In this document: in pieces, positions 53,347 through 60,681 of the stretch
How positions within the stretch are numbered: the stretch's first letter is position 1
How the letters are laid out: each line of letters starts with the position of its first letter
From: CAZQWJ01 sp964597265
GTDB lineage: Bacteria > Patescibacteriota > 4484-211 > JAGQKX01
Reading direction: 5' to 3'
DNA length: 64,000 nucleotides
NCBI GenBank assembly: GCA_964597265.1
Contig: CAZQWJ010000002.1
Coordinates: 1-64,000 of the forward strand
The notes under the pieces: generated by a model
Seen by the model: only the letters and a program-made list of their open reading frames with translations
What the model was told of the DNA's origin: nothing
The model's database searches: none
Program-made: the position numbers and the translations under genes

Positions 53347-55260
53347 CTAGGTTAATACGGCCTTTACGCGACGCATGCCACGGCCGATGCTTTCCTGTTT
53401 GGTTATTTTGAAAACGCCCAATTCTCCCGTATGCGTGACATGCGGGCCACCACAAAGTTCCATACTGTAAGGAGTGTCCTTGTCCGGGTCTGCGCCAATT
53501 GCGTAAACAGATACAGTGTCGGGATATTTTTCCTGAAAAAACGCCAAAGCGCCTTTGGCCAATGCGGAATCTTTGGGCATGGTTTTTTGGATAACAGGTA
53601 GATCCTCTTCTATTTTTGCATTGACAATCTGTTCCACCATTGCCACTTGTTCATCAGTCAATTTGTCCGGATGTGAAAAATCAAACCGTAATCGATCCTT
53701 GGTAATATTACTGCCGGTTTGTTGCACATGCTCGCCAAGCACCTCACGCAACGCTTTGTGTAGCAAGTGCGTTGCAGTGTGCAGGCGTGTAGTTTCTTGA
53801 GAATGATCCGCCAACCCTCCAGCAAAACGTCCGGCCGAAGCAGTGCGCGATTTTTCTTTGTGGGTTTGACTTGCGTTTATAATTTCCTGTTCAACCTGCA
53901 CTACTTGCTCGTCTGAAGTAAGAATGTTGTTTTTTCGTAAACGCGCCACGGTAGCGCTTGTTGGTAAACCGTATGTCTCGTACATATAAAAGCCGAACTC
54001 ACCTAACCCTTGTTGGTTACCATCAATCGTAACAACCGGCACGCCATCTTCTTCCCGCACTGTTTGTGCAACCTTATCAACAATCCGTAATCCCTTGGTG
54101 AGTACACGTTTGAATGCCTGCTCTTCTTCCTGTAACAGCGTGATAATATCATCCGCTTGTTGGCGCATCTCAGGATATACGTCACCATAGTTGTTGATCA
54201 CGGTTTCTGCCAACGCCGGTACAAACGGATGATTCATATCAAACCCAAGCTGTTCGCCATACTGCACCAACCGACGGATCACCCGCCGCATTACATACCC
54301 CTGTTCTTTGTTGGAAGGCGTTATGCCATCCATGGCCATGAATACGCTGCTGCGTGTATGTTCGGCAACGATACGAAACGCCCTCACCTCCTCGGTCAAT
54401 GGTAACGGTGTCCATTCGCCCGGAGTCTGACGTGGATAGGAACTGCCCGAAAGTTCTTCAATTTTCTCGATGATGGGCAAAAACAACTCAGTCTGGTAAT
54501 TGTCAGAGTACCCTTGCAGGGTAGCGATCGTGCGTTCTAGACCCATGCCGGTGTCAACGTTTTTCTGATCAAGCTCGGTGAAGTTGCCTTGCGCGTCTTT
54601 GGTGTATTGTGAAAACACATTGTTCCAGATCTCGACAAAACGCTCTGTATGCTTAAACGCTTCCCCCGGAGTTTCACCATCGATTCCGCGTTCGGGCAAA
54701 CGGTCAAAAAACATCTCACTATCCGGTCCGCACGGCCCGGTCAACCCTGCTGGTCCCCACCAGTTATCCTCTTTGCCCTGAGGAATAATTCGCTCTTCAG
54801 GGATGCCAAGCGACAGCCAGACATCTTTTGCCTCCTGGTCAAACGGTGCATCATCGTCTCCTTCAAATATGGTTACCCACAGGCGCTCAGGATCAATACC
54901 CAACTCCTCGGTCAAAAACTCATACGACCATGTGAGTGCTTCTTTTTTGAAATAATCACCTAACGACCAGTTCCCCAACATATGAAACAACACATGATGA
55001 GAACTATCTCCGACGCTGTCATGAGCTGGTCCTTCCAAGTCGTTTGTTCGAATACATCGCTGTATCGATGCCAACCGCGTACCTAACGGGTGTGGCTCAC
55101 CTGCCAAATATTTTTCTATCGGCTGCACACCGGAGTTAACAAACAGTGTGGTTGGGTCTTCTTTGGGCACCAAATTGACGTTGGGCACAACCGCGTGCCC
55201 ATGTTGTGCAAAAAAGTCTAGATATTTTTGTACAAAATCCCATGGACTGATAGTAAGCAT
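53347..55260 (-). CDS. alaS: Alanyl-tRNA synthetase lacking the C-Ala domain
   Basis: AlaRS, 637 aa. The catalytic class II part is complete (FAQHGHAVVPNVNLVP, TRLASIQRCIRTNDLEG, FHMLGNWSLGDYFKKEA, WNNVFSQY, DTGMGLERTIATLQG). The editing domain follows, with HTATHLLHKALREVLG (about 492) and CGGPHVTHTGELG (about 603). The chain ends at GRGMRRVKAVLT, where E. coli AlaRS (876 aa) continues into the C-Ala domain; that domain is absent. A T-box leader controls it. It converges on the malic enzyme gene 7 bp away. Confidence 0.96.
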   Translation of the reverse strand: MLTISPWDFVQKYLDFFAQHGHAVVPNVNLVPKEDPTTLFVNSGVQPIEKYLAGEPHPLGTRLASIQRCIRTNDLEGPAHDSVGDSSHHVLFHMLGNWSLGDYFKKEALTWSYEFLTEELGIDPERLWVTIFEGDDDAPFDQEAKDVWLSLGIPEERIIPQGKEDNWWGPAGLTGPCGPDSEMFFDRLPERGIDGETPGEAFKHTERFVEIWNNVFSQYTKDAQGNFTELDQKNVDTGMGLERTIATLQGYSDNYQTELFLPIIEKIEELSGSSYPRQTPGEWTPLPLTEEVRAFRIVAEHTRSSVFMAMDGITPSNKEQGYVMRRVIRRLVQYGEQLGFDMNHPFVPALAETVINNYGDVYPEMRQQADDIITLLQEEEQAFKRVLTKGLRIVDKVAQTVREEDGVPVVTIDGNQQGLGEFGFYMYETYGLPTSATVARLRKNNILTSDEQVVQVEQEIINASQTHKEKSRTASAGRFAGGLADHSQETTRLHTATHLLHKALREVLGEHVQQTGSNITKDRLRFDFSHPDKLTDEQVAMVEQIVNAKIEEDLPVIQKTMPKDSALAKGALAFFQEKYPDTVSVYAIGADPDKDTPYSMELCGGPHVTHTGELGVFKITKQESIGRGMRRVKAVLT

Positions 55261-55312
55261 ATATACTCATTGTATCGTATATGACCTATACGCCTTATAC
55301 GATTTATAAAAC

Positions 55313-55467
55313 AAAAAAGCCCTTGCTCTCGCAAGGGTCATTATGACGGTACCACCTTCTCTTTCACTCAGCCTGCTATTTCGGGCTTACCCGGAGAAGT
55401 TCGTCGGACGTTCCGATTCCTTCTCGCCTCAGGAGCGGCATATACCCCCGTCACCAGCATGTGTATT
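55313..55467 (-). ncRNA. T-box riboswitch upstream of alaS
   Basis: Read on the minus strand, the leader has the conserved AAGGTGGTACCG (55347-55358), the T-box antiterminator. Its UGGU bulge can pair with the ACCA end of uncharged tRNA-Ala. A terminator follows: CCCTTGC (55320-55326) with GCAAGGG (55331-55337) and six T residues. Upstream a long hairpin (GAGAAG...CTTCTC enclosing TCGGA/TCCGA) and CGGG/CCCG stems replace a full stem I, and GCC and GCU are available as specifier codons. From the predicted start at about 55467 the leader is only about 155 bases, so it is a short T-box form. Confidence 0.85.
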
Positions 55468-55473
55468 TTCGTG

Positions 55474-55503
55474 ATCATACCATAGTGGTTTGATATGAAA
55501 CAA
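55474..55503 (-). promoter_or_regulatory. Promoter of the alaS T-box leader
   Basis: Minus strand: -35 TTGTTT (55498-55503), 18-bp spacer, extended -10 TGGTATGAT (hexamer 55474-55479). Predicted start about 55467. Confidence 0.55.
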
Positions 55504-55529
55504 TATGCACATGGTAATCGGTCCAAACC

Positions 55530-56516
55530 CTACTCATTGTGATTTTTGAACACACTCCGTACGATTTCCTCAATTGGCGTATCTTCTATAGTAAGGTCTG
55601 CCACAGGAAACTCCGCCAATAGTCGTGCAGCACGTTGCGAGGTTTCTGCACGCGGCACCTCCAATTCTACGCGAGGCAGGTCCATGGTTTTGATGTGACC
55701 AATTTCTGCCAGCTTCTCTCGAGAAATCCCCTCATCAGACGAAAAAACAACTTTCAGATGTTTATGTGTGGCATATTTTTCGATTATTTGCTGCAGCGGC
55801 CCATCAAACCCCACGTGGCCCTGATCGATCATAATCACACGTTCACATAACTCTTTGATATCTCCCATGTAATGGCTTGTCAAAATGATCGTAGCTCCGT
55901 ATTTTTTGTTATAGTCCTTGATAAACTCTCTCATCTTTTGTTGCATGACCACATCCAACCCTATTGTGGGCTCATCAAGAAACAATACACGCGGCCGGTG
56001 CAAAAGCGCTGCGATGAGTTCAGCCTTCATACGCTGCCCCAGTGATAATTTTCTTACTTGTACCGTGAGATGATTTTCCATCTCAAGCATTGCTACCAAA
56101 TCATCGCGCATTGCCTGAAACTGCTCGTCAGACACCTCATAAATCTCTTTGTTCAGATTGAACGATTCAATAGCTGGCAGATCCCACCATAACTGATTCT
56201 TTTGTCCCATTACCAGGGAAAATTGTTTTTGGAATTCACTTTTGCGTTCCCATGGTACGAATCCCATAACAGACACAGTACCACTTGTTGGATACAATAA
56301 TCCTGACAACACCTTGAGTGTTGTGGTTTTGCCTGCACCATTAGGGCCGATGAACCCGATCAATTCTCCTTCCTCTATCGTAAAAGAAATATCATCCACG
56401 GCCTTGACTGTTTCGTAAGTACGCGCAAACAGGGATCGAATTGATCCGCCAAGCCCAGGATTTTTCTTATGAACCTGGTAGAATTTGCTCAAACGATCTA
56501 CTGAGATAATTGACAT
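55530..56516 (-). CDS. ABC-2 type exporter ATP-binding protein
   Basis: A 328-aa ATPase of the COG4586 type, which pairs with two six-helix permeases. Walker A GFIGPNGAGKTTTLKVL, Q-loop MGQKNQLWWDLPA, signature KLSLGQRMKAELIAALLH, Walker B VLFLDEPTIGLD, and H-loop ILTSHYMGDI. The C-terminal about 75 residues form a regulatory/partner domain. The ATG at 56516 is exactly at the transcript start predicted from TACAAT (56523-56528, minus). Its likely permeases lie about 1 kb away at 57544-59131, separated by a PP2C-like gene and a tRNA. The substrate is unknown. Confidence 0.92.
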   Translation of the reverse strand: MSIISVDRLSKFYQVHKKNPGLGGSIRSLFARTYETVKAVDDISFTIEEGELIGFIGPNGAGKTTTLKVLSGLLYPTSGTVSVMGFVPWERKSEFQKQFSLVMGQKNQLWWDLPAIESFNLNKEIYEVSDEQFQAMRDDLVAMLEMENHLTVQVRKLSLGQRMKAELIAALLHRPRVLFLDEPTIGLDVVMQQKMREFIKDYNKKYGATIILTSHYMGDIKELCERVIMIDQGHVGFDGPLQQIIEKYATHKHLKVVFSSDEGISREKLAEIGHIKTMDLPRVELEVPRAETSQRAARLLAEFPVADLTIEDTPIEEIVRSVFKNHNE

Positions 56517-56522
56517 AGAAGG

Positions 56523-56545
56523 ATTGTACTCCATTCATATACAAT
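56523..56545. promoter_or_regulatory. Divergent leaderless promoters (ABC ATPase / PP2C-like)
   Basis: TACAAT on the minus strand (56523-56528) predicts a start at 56516. TACAAT on the plus strand (56540-56545) predicts a start at 56552. Both are start codons of the two divergent genes. The -10 hexamers are only 11 bp apart, so the two polymerases cannot bind at once. Confidence 0.6.
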
Positions 56546-56551
56546 ATGAGC

Positions 56552-57400
56552 ATGCGTTCGTTCGCTTTTACGCAGAACAACTTACGCCCCAGTCAGACGC
56601 ATCGACAACCCGAGGATGTAGTGCTGTTAGAACAAGACGTGTTCTGTGTATGTGATGGTATTACACTGCTATTTCAGGATCCATACCCGAATCCATCGCT
56701 AGCCTACGAAGCGTCCAATATTGCGGCACGAACTATCGGACAGACCCTGCTGGAAGCGATACAGCATCACCCTGATGGCATTCCTTCTCTTAGACAGGCC
56801 TTCACACAGGCGAATCAAGCAGTGCACGTATACAACAACAGTCTTGGATTGACCAATCAAACCGTTGACTTTATTACCAAACAATATGCCGCCACTGTCT
56901 GCGCGTTTGGATATTATCATGGCAATACACTTTACTTTGGTCAACTCAACGATTGCGGTGTTATGGTTTTTGACCCGTATGGCAACAGGGAGGTCGATTT
57001 TACCCAGAACCAACAACCACTACGCAACCTCCTCGATCATAAGACAAACACAGGTGCATTTGAACCCGGAAGCAAAGAAGAGCATCTGTTTGTGAGAAAA
57101 CATATCGTAAATAAACGTGATCTCACGTTTGAAGAGGAACCAATACTGTTTGGGGTCATGACTGGCGAACCAGAAGCAGAACACTTCTTTCACTATGGTG
57201 CCAGTCAGGTTTTTCCCGGACAGGTGGCCTTCTTTTATACCGATGGATTTTTGCCGTACGTGTATGGTGACGACTTCATCACAACCATACGTTCAGATGA
57301 TGATGAGTTTTCAGCTACACAAGCGTTTATCAAACAAAAAGAAGACACCGGCGATGAAGCCTACCTCAAGGAAAAATCTATCATTATTCTCGTGTTTTGA
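56552..57400 (+). CDS. PP2C-like (PPM family) phosphatase domain protein
   Basis: A 282-aa protein with the PP2C fold pattern: VFCVCDGITLL (metal-binding Asp-Gly near 35), YAATVCAFGYYHGNTLYFGQ, LNDCGVMVFD, and AFFYTDGFLPYVYG (second Asp-Gly). The late Asp usually seen before the last strand (DDATLIVV type) is replaced by KEKSIIILVF, so one metal ligand is missing and activity is uncertain. An ATG at 56546 overlaps the -10 and is rejected in favour of 56552. It lies among exporter genes; the partner protein is unknown. Confidence 0.72.
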   Translation: MRSFAFTQNNLRPSQTHRQPEDVVLLEQDVFCVCDGITLLFQDPYPNPSLAYEASNIAARTIGQTLLEAIQHHPDGIPSLRQAFTQANQAVHVYNNSLGLTNQTVDFITKQYAATVCAFGYYHGNTLYFGQLNDCGVMVFDPYGNREVDFTQNQQPLRNLLDHKTNTGAFEPGSKEEHLFVRKHIVNKRDLTFEEEPILFGVMTGEPEAEHFFHYGASQVFPGQVAFFYTDGFLPYVYGDDFITTIRSDDDEFSATQAFIKQKEDTGDEAYLKEKSIIILVF

Positions 57401-57419
57401 GCGGTTGATGGCTGAGCAA

Positions 57420-57428
57420 TGTTATAAT
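57420..57428 (+). promoter_or_regulatory. Extended -10 promoter of tRNA-Cys
   Basis: TGTTATAAT, a perfect extended -10; predicted start near 57435, about 25 bases before the mature tRNA. Confidence 0.65.
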
Positions 57429-57459
57429 ACATCTGCCTTGGTGTAGATCAAAACAACAA

Positions 57460-57534
57460 GGCCCGGTGGCCAAGTGGTAAGGCATGAGTCTGCAAAACTC
57501 TTATACGGGGGTTCGATTCCCCCCCGGGCCTCCA
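57460..57534 (+). tRNA. tRNA-Cys (GCA)
   Basis: A cloverleaf can be drawn by eye: acceptor GGCCCGG/CCGGGCC, anticodon loop CTGCAAA with anticodon GCA, T arm GGGGG-TTCGATT-CCCCC, discriminator U, and an encoded CCA at 57532-57534. The D loop GGTAAGG and variable loop are short and normal for tRNA-Cys. Confidence 0.96.
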
Positions 57535-57543
57535 GAACATCCT

Positions 57544-58344
57544 CTAGCTACTCGCAGACGAATACCGGCTGATCATAGACTGCCACACTCGTATCAAGAC
57601 AATCCAAAAACTAACTGCCAGGCCAATAGCACTCACCAGATACCACCAGTTGATTCCTTTCAATATCACACTTGTCGGAATACTCGCTATGAAGACAACC
57701 GGAATTATGATAAAAAACGCTAATCGAAGCAGACCGGAAGCATATACAGTATGCGGGTTCTGGGCAAATCCAAGCAAATTTACCGCAACCTCAGGCAAGA
57801 AGTGAGCGTTGATAAATATGAACGAAAGCGAACTTAGTATCACCAAACAACAGTATGCAATACTCATCCCACACACAACAATGATGCTCGCCACCAGAAC
57901 TGCTGACAATTGTAACGGTGTGCCTATCTGAATAAGCGCATATCCCATCAGAAAAAAGCCTGGAACTACAGATAAAAGGCTGGCAACATATGGCTGCGCA
58001 AACGTCAAACTAAAAAGAGAATGCAATGGCTTGACCAACACCATATCTATATCACCCTTTGCAATACGCTCTGGCAATATCCTCAGACTCCACACATAAA
58101 ACAACGCAAGTAGTAGCTGAAAGACAACGATGTTCAGACCAACCAGAAACAATACCTCGTGATATGTCCAACCGGCCACGGTATTAACATTGGCATAAAT
58201 GACGTGAAAGAAGAATAACGTCCACACCATGTACCCTATCTCGACAAAGACCTCTACAAAAAAACTTGTACGATACATCATCGTCGTCATAAGCCCAAAC
58301 TGCACATATTGAAGATAGATTCGTAGATATTTTTTAGCCACCAT
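57544..58344 (-). CDS. ABC-2 type exporter permease
   Basis: A 266-aa membrane protein with about six helices, COG3694-like. After a short basic N-terminus (KKYLRIYLQYVQFGLMT) come EVFVEIGYMVWTLFFFHVIY and the family hallmark LRILPERIAKGDIDMVLVKP before the central helices. It overlaps the second permease gene by 11 bp. The start at 58344 is chosen over 58380 because helices begin there. It forms a heterodimer with the other permease (family knowledge). Confidence 0.87.
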   Translation of the reverse strand: MVAKKYLRIYLQYVQFGLMTTMMYRTSFFVEVFVEIGYMVWTLFFFHVIYANVNTVAGWTYHEVLFLVGLNIVVFQLLLALFYVWSLRILPERIAKGDIDMVLVKPLHSLFSLTFAQPYVASLLSVVPGFFLMGYALIQIGTPLQLSAVLVASIIVVCGMSIAYCCLVILSSLSFIFINAHFLPEVAVNLLGFAQNPHTVYASGLLRLAFFIIIPVVFIASIPTSVILKGINWWYLVSAIGLAVSFWIVLIRVWQSMISRYSSASS

Positions 58345-59131
58345 ACGCACCGTATTTTTGGATACCTTTTCTCCAAACAATACTACTTAGTACAACCAGA
58401 ATTAGTAGCCACATTGTTAATGCAGCTAGATCATGCCCTAGCATAGTTAGCTCGCGATTGCCCATCATATAGCTCAGCGGCACATAGTAAAAGTATTGGA
58501 ATGGGAATAATTCCAGCACAACACGCCAATGATCGGGCACAAATTCGAACGGAAAGCTCAATCCTCCCAATATACCTAAGATGATAAATTTGAAATGCCT
58601 AAAAGCCCACACATCGTCAGTCCAAAATGCCAGTCCGGCAATTCCAAAATCAAGAAAAAAGTGTAATACATACGCTACAAGTGCTATAGCCATACCCAGC
58701 ACAAACAGATGCCACGTGACCAATCCCTCCCGAAACACCCCCAGCACAACCACGAGGAGTACTAGATACACAGGGGAAAGCAGCGATAACGTATACAATT
58801 TTTCAGCGCTGGAACGAATAAAAGAAACAACCCAGAGACGATACGGTTTTAATAAATAAGCCGAGAGCAAACCATCTTTTATCTCCCTACCAAGGACCTC
58901 TGCTATTTTGACACTTGTAACAAAACCAACAAACGGAACCAGTACGTAATACAAGACTGTTTGTGACAATGAATATCCTCCGATTTCTTGCTCTGTTCTG
59001 TAAACCGCAATCCATAATGTAAGAACCATTCCCATCCCAATAAGCTCGCTGATGATCAATCCCACGATGTTGGAACGATATTCCAATGAAACTGCCACGT
59101 AATTGTTAAAAACACTGAGGTATTTTCGCAT
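58334..59131 (-). CDS. ABC-2 type exporter permease
   Basis: A 265-aa membrane protein of the COG4587 type with about six helices. VSLEYRSNIVGLIISELIGM at the first helix, and GREIKDGLLSAYLLKPYRLW, the conserved cytoplasmic segment equivalent to that in the partner permease. It pairs with the adjacent permease and presumably with the ATPase at 55530. An 11-bp direct repeat, GTATTTTCGCA (59120-59130 and 59148-59158), spans the start codon. Confidence 0.88.
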   Translation of the reverse strand: MRKYLSVFNNYVAVSLEYRSNIVGLIISELIGMGMVLTLWIAVYRTEQEIGGYSLSQTVLYYVLVPFVGFVTSVKIAEVLGREIKDGLLSAYLLKPYRLWVVSFIRSSAEKLYTLSLLSPVYLVLLVVVLGVFREGLVTWHLFVLGMAIALVAYVLHFFLDFGIAGLAFWTDDVWAFRHFKFIILGILGGLSFPFEFVPDHWRVVLELFPFQYFYYVPLSYMMGNRELTMLGHDLAALTMWLLILVVLSSIVWRKGIQKYGAYGG

Positions 59132-59206
59132 AATCAGCAATACCCTCGTATTTTCGCACAAGTCACACGTTGGATAAATGGGTGTAAGAGTTTACAAAGA
59201 AGAGAA

Positions 59207-59608
59207 TCAACGTATCCCCTTGAAGCGGGTAGGGGTCTTTCTGGCGGCTTTTTTTGTTGGAACGGGTTCGTCAGCCAAAGATTCTTCAGCCACTTCAATC
59301 ACTGCATCAGCCAGTCCGGCAACCGCATCCGCACCTGAGCTTATCTTTTCTGCAGCTATTTTGATGTTTTCTTTGGCTTCATGCTCAATGTCGGATGACA
59401 CTTTTGTTGCAACAGTAGAAATATTTTCTTGCCAGTCGGACAAATTTACTTTCTCACTTAATGTTTGTATACGCTTTTTGACATTTTTTCTAGTTTTTTC
59501 GCCACTATCAGGCGCCAAAAACACTGCTGCTACCGCGCCTGCTATCGCACCCACTACCATGCCGTACAAAAACGAATTGTCAGGTCCACCACGTTTGGTA
59601 TCTTTCAT
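59207..59608 (-). CDS. YtxH-domain protein
   Basis: A 133-aa protein. One glycine-rich membrane helix (about 13-31, FLYGMVVGAIAGAVAAVFLA) is followed directly by PDSGEKTRKNVKKRI, the YtxH signature, then an amphipathic helical region and a Lys/Arg-rich tail. In Bacillus, ytxG-ytxH-ytxJ form a general stress operon; here a YtxG-like gene lies immediately upstream. GAGGAG precedes the ATG at 59608. The longer reading frame overlaps the neighbour and is rejected. Confidence 0.85.
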   Translation of the reverse strand: MKDTKRGGPDNSFLYGMVVGAIAGAVAAVFLAPDSGEKTRKNVKKRIQTLSEKVNLSDWQENISTVATKVSSDIEHEAKENIKIAAEKISSGADAVAGLADAVIEVAEESLADEPVPTKKAARKTPTRFKGIR

Positions 59609-59609
59609 A

Positions 59610-59966
59610 TTACTCCTCTTCGTCAGATGATTCATCCTTATCATCTGCCAGATACGATTTAAACAATGAACGGACCAATCCAAAGGTCGCCAAACCCGAA
59701 ACGAGCGGTGTTGCCAATCCTTCCTTGAGATTGCTAGCAGCTCCTTGGACTTCTTTGAGACTTTCACGTACATGTTGAGTTCCTGCGGTAATATTCGAGG
59801 CTGATTCATGGAATTCTTCCAGAATCACGTTCACGTTCTCAATACCTTTTCGCAGTTCGCGGAGGATAAAATAAAACTGAACCCCAACTAACGTCAGGGT
59901 ACCACCAATGACGATGATGAGGATAAGAAGCAATATTTGTGAGGCATCCAAAGCTGAGTCAAACAT
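59610..59966 (-). CDS. DUF948/YtxG-like membrane protein
   Basis: A 118-aa protein. One long membrane helix (about 10-34) is followed by a helical region of polar heptads (LRKGIENVNVILEEFHESAS, ITAGTQHVRESLKEVQGAAS) typical of DUF948/YtxG, a second weakly hydrophobic stretch, and an acidic tail (DDKDESSDEEE). It pairs with the YtxH-type gene 1 bp downstream. The start at 59966 gives the normal family N-terminus. Confidence 0.78.
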   Translation of the reverse strand: MFDSALDASQILLLILIIVIGGTLTLVGVQFYFILRELRKGIENVNVILEEFHESASNITAGTQHVRESLKEVQGAASNLKEGLATPLVSGLATFGLVRSLFKSYLADDKDESSDEEE

Positions 59967-60033
59967 ATGGGCAGTGGTTCTAGTATGTCCTAAGTGTACC
60001 GTGAAACTGTGGGTTGAACAAGTCCAGGTTTGC

Positions 60034-60681
60034 CTACCGTTGCCCCTCCCCGCCCGCAACCACCTGCACTGCCCGTTCTAGAATGGTTTCTTTGCCAATA
60101 TTACTTCTGGCTACGACGGTAATGCGATTATGTCCCTCTTGCAATGTCAATGTCACCTGGAATGTCCCCTCCGCGGTTACCATCACTAACTGGCCATTCA
60201 CTAAAACCGTTGCCTCAGGATCTGTTTTGCCTATTACATTGACAAACTGGCTCTGTACCACCGCTTGATCAGGCGGATAGTCAATGACAAGCACCGGACG
60301 ACCGGCAAATTGTTGATACTGCCAAAACAACACCCCAAAGAATGCCAGCAGCAAAAACGTTCCTACTACAGTAAGTAGTTTGCCCGGCGTGATGATAAGG
60401 CCTGTACGCTTGATCGGTTGTGGAGGCGTGCGTTCTTCCTGGTCCTGCATATCATATTCACGACGAAAAAATGCCAACGCCTTGTCGACGTCTAACTTGA
60501 GAGCCTGGGCATACGCTTTGACAAACCCTTGCACATACATGCGGCTAGGCAAAAACTGATACTCGCCTTTTTCCAAATAATCCAAGATGCCTGGACGTAT
60601 TTTGGTTTTCTCAGCGATCTGTTCTAGCGACTTGTGTTGTTTGAGACGCTCTTGGCGTAACAATTCTCCGACGGTTTTCAT
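60034..60681 (-). CDS. RodZ-like helix-turn-helix membrane protein
   Basis: A 215-aa protein. Xre-type HTH (1-75, GELLRQERLKQHKSLEQIAE, YLEKGEYQFLPSRMYVQGFV), one membrane helix (about 99-120), and an external beta-sandwich (about 130-205, PPDQAVVQSQFVNVIGKTDP, VTLTLQEGHNRITVVARSNI) that looks like a bacterial Ig-type domain. RodZ links MreB to the wall synthesis machinery; no mreB is in the window. The ATG overlaps the ftsK stop by 4 bp. Confidence 0.87.
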   Translation of the reverse strand: MKTVGELLRQERLKQHKSLEQIAEKTKIRPGILDYLEKGEYQFLPSRMYVQGFVKAYAQALKLDVDKALAFFRREYDMQDQEERTPPQPIKRTGLIITPGKLLTVVGTFLLLAFFGVLFWQYQQFAGRPVLVIDYPPDQAVVQSQFVNVIGKTDPEATVLVNGQLVMVTAEGTFQVTLTLQEGHNRITVVARSNIGKETILERAVQVVAGGEGQR

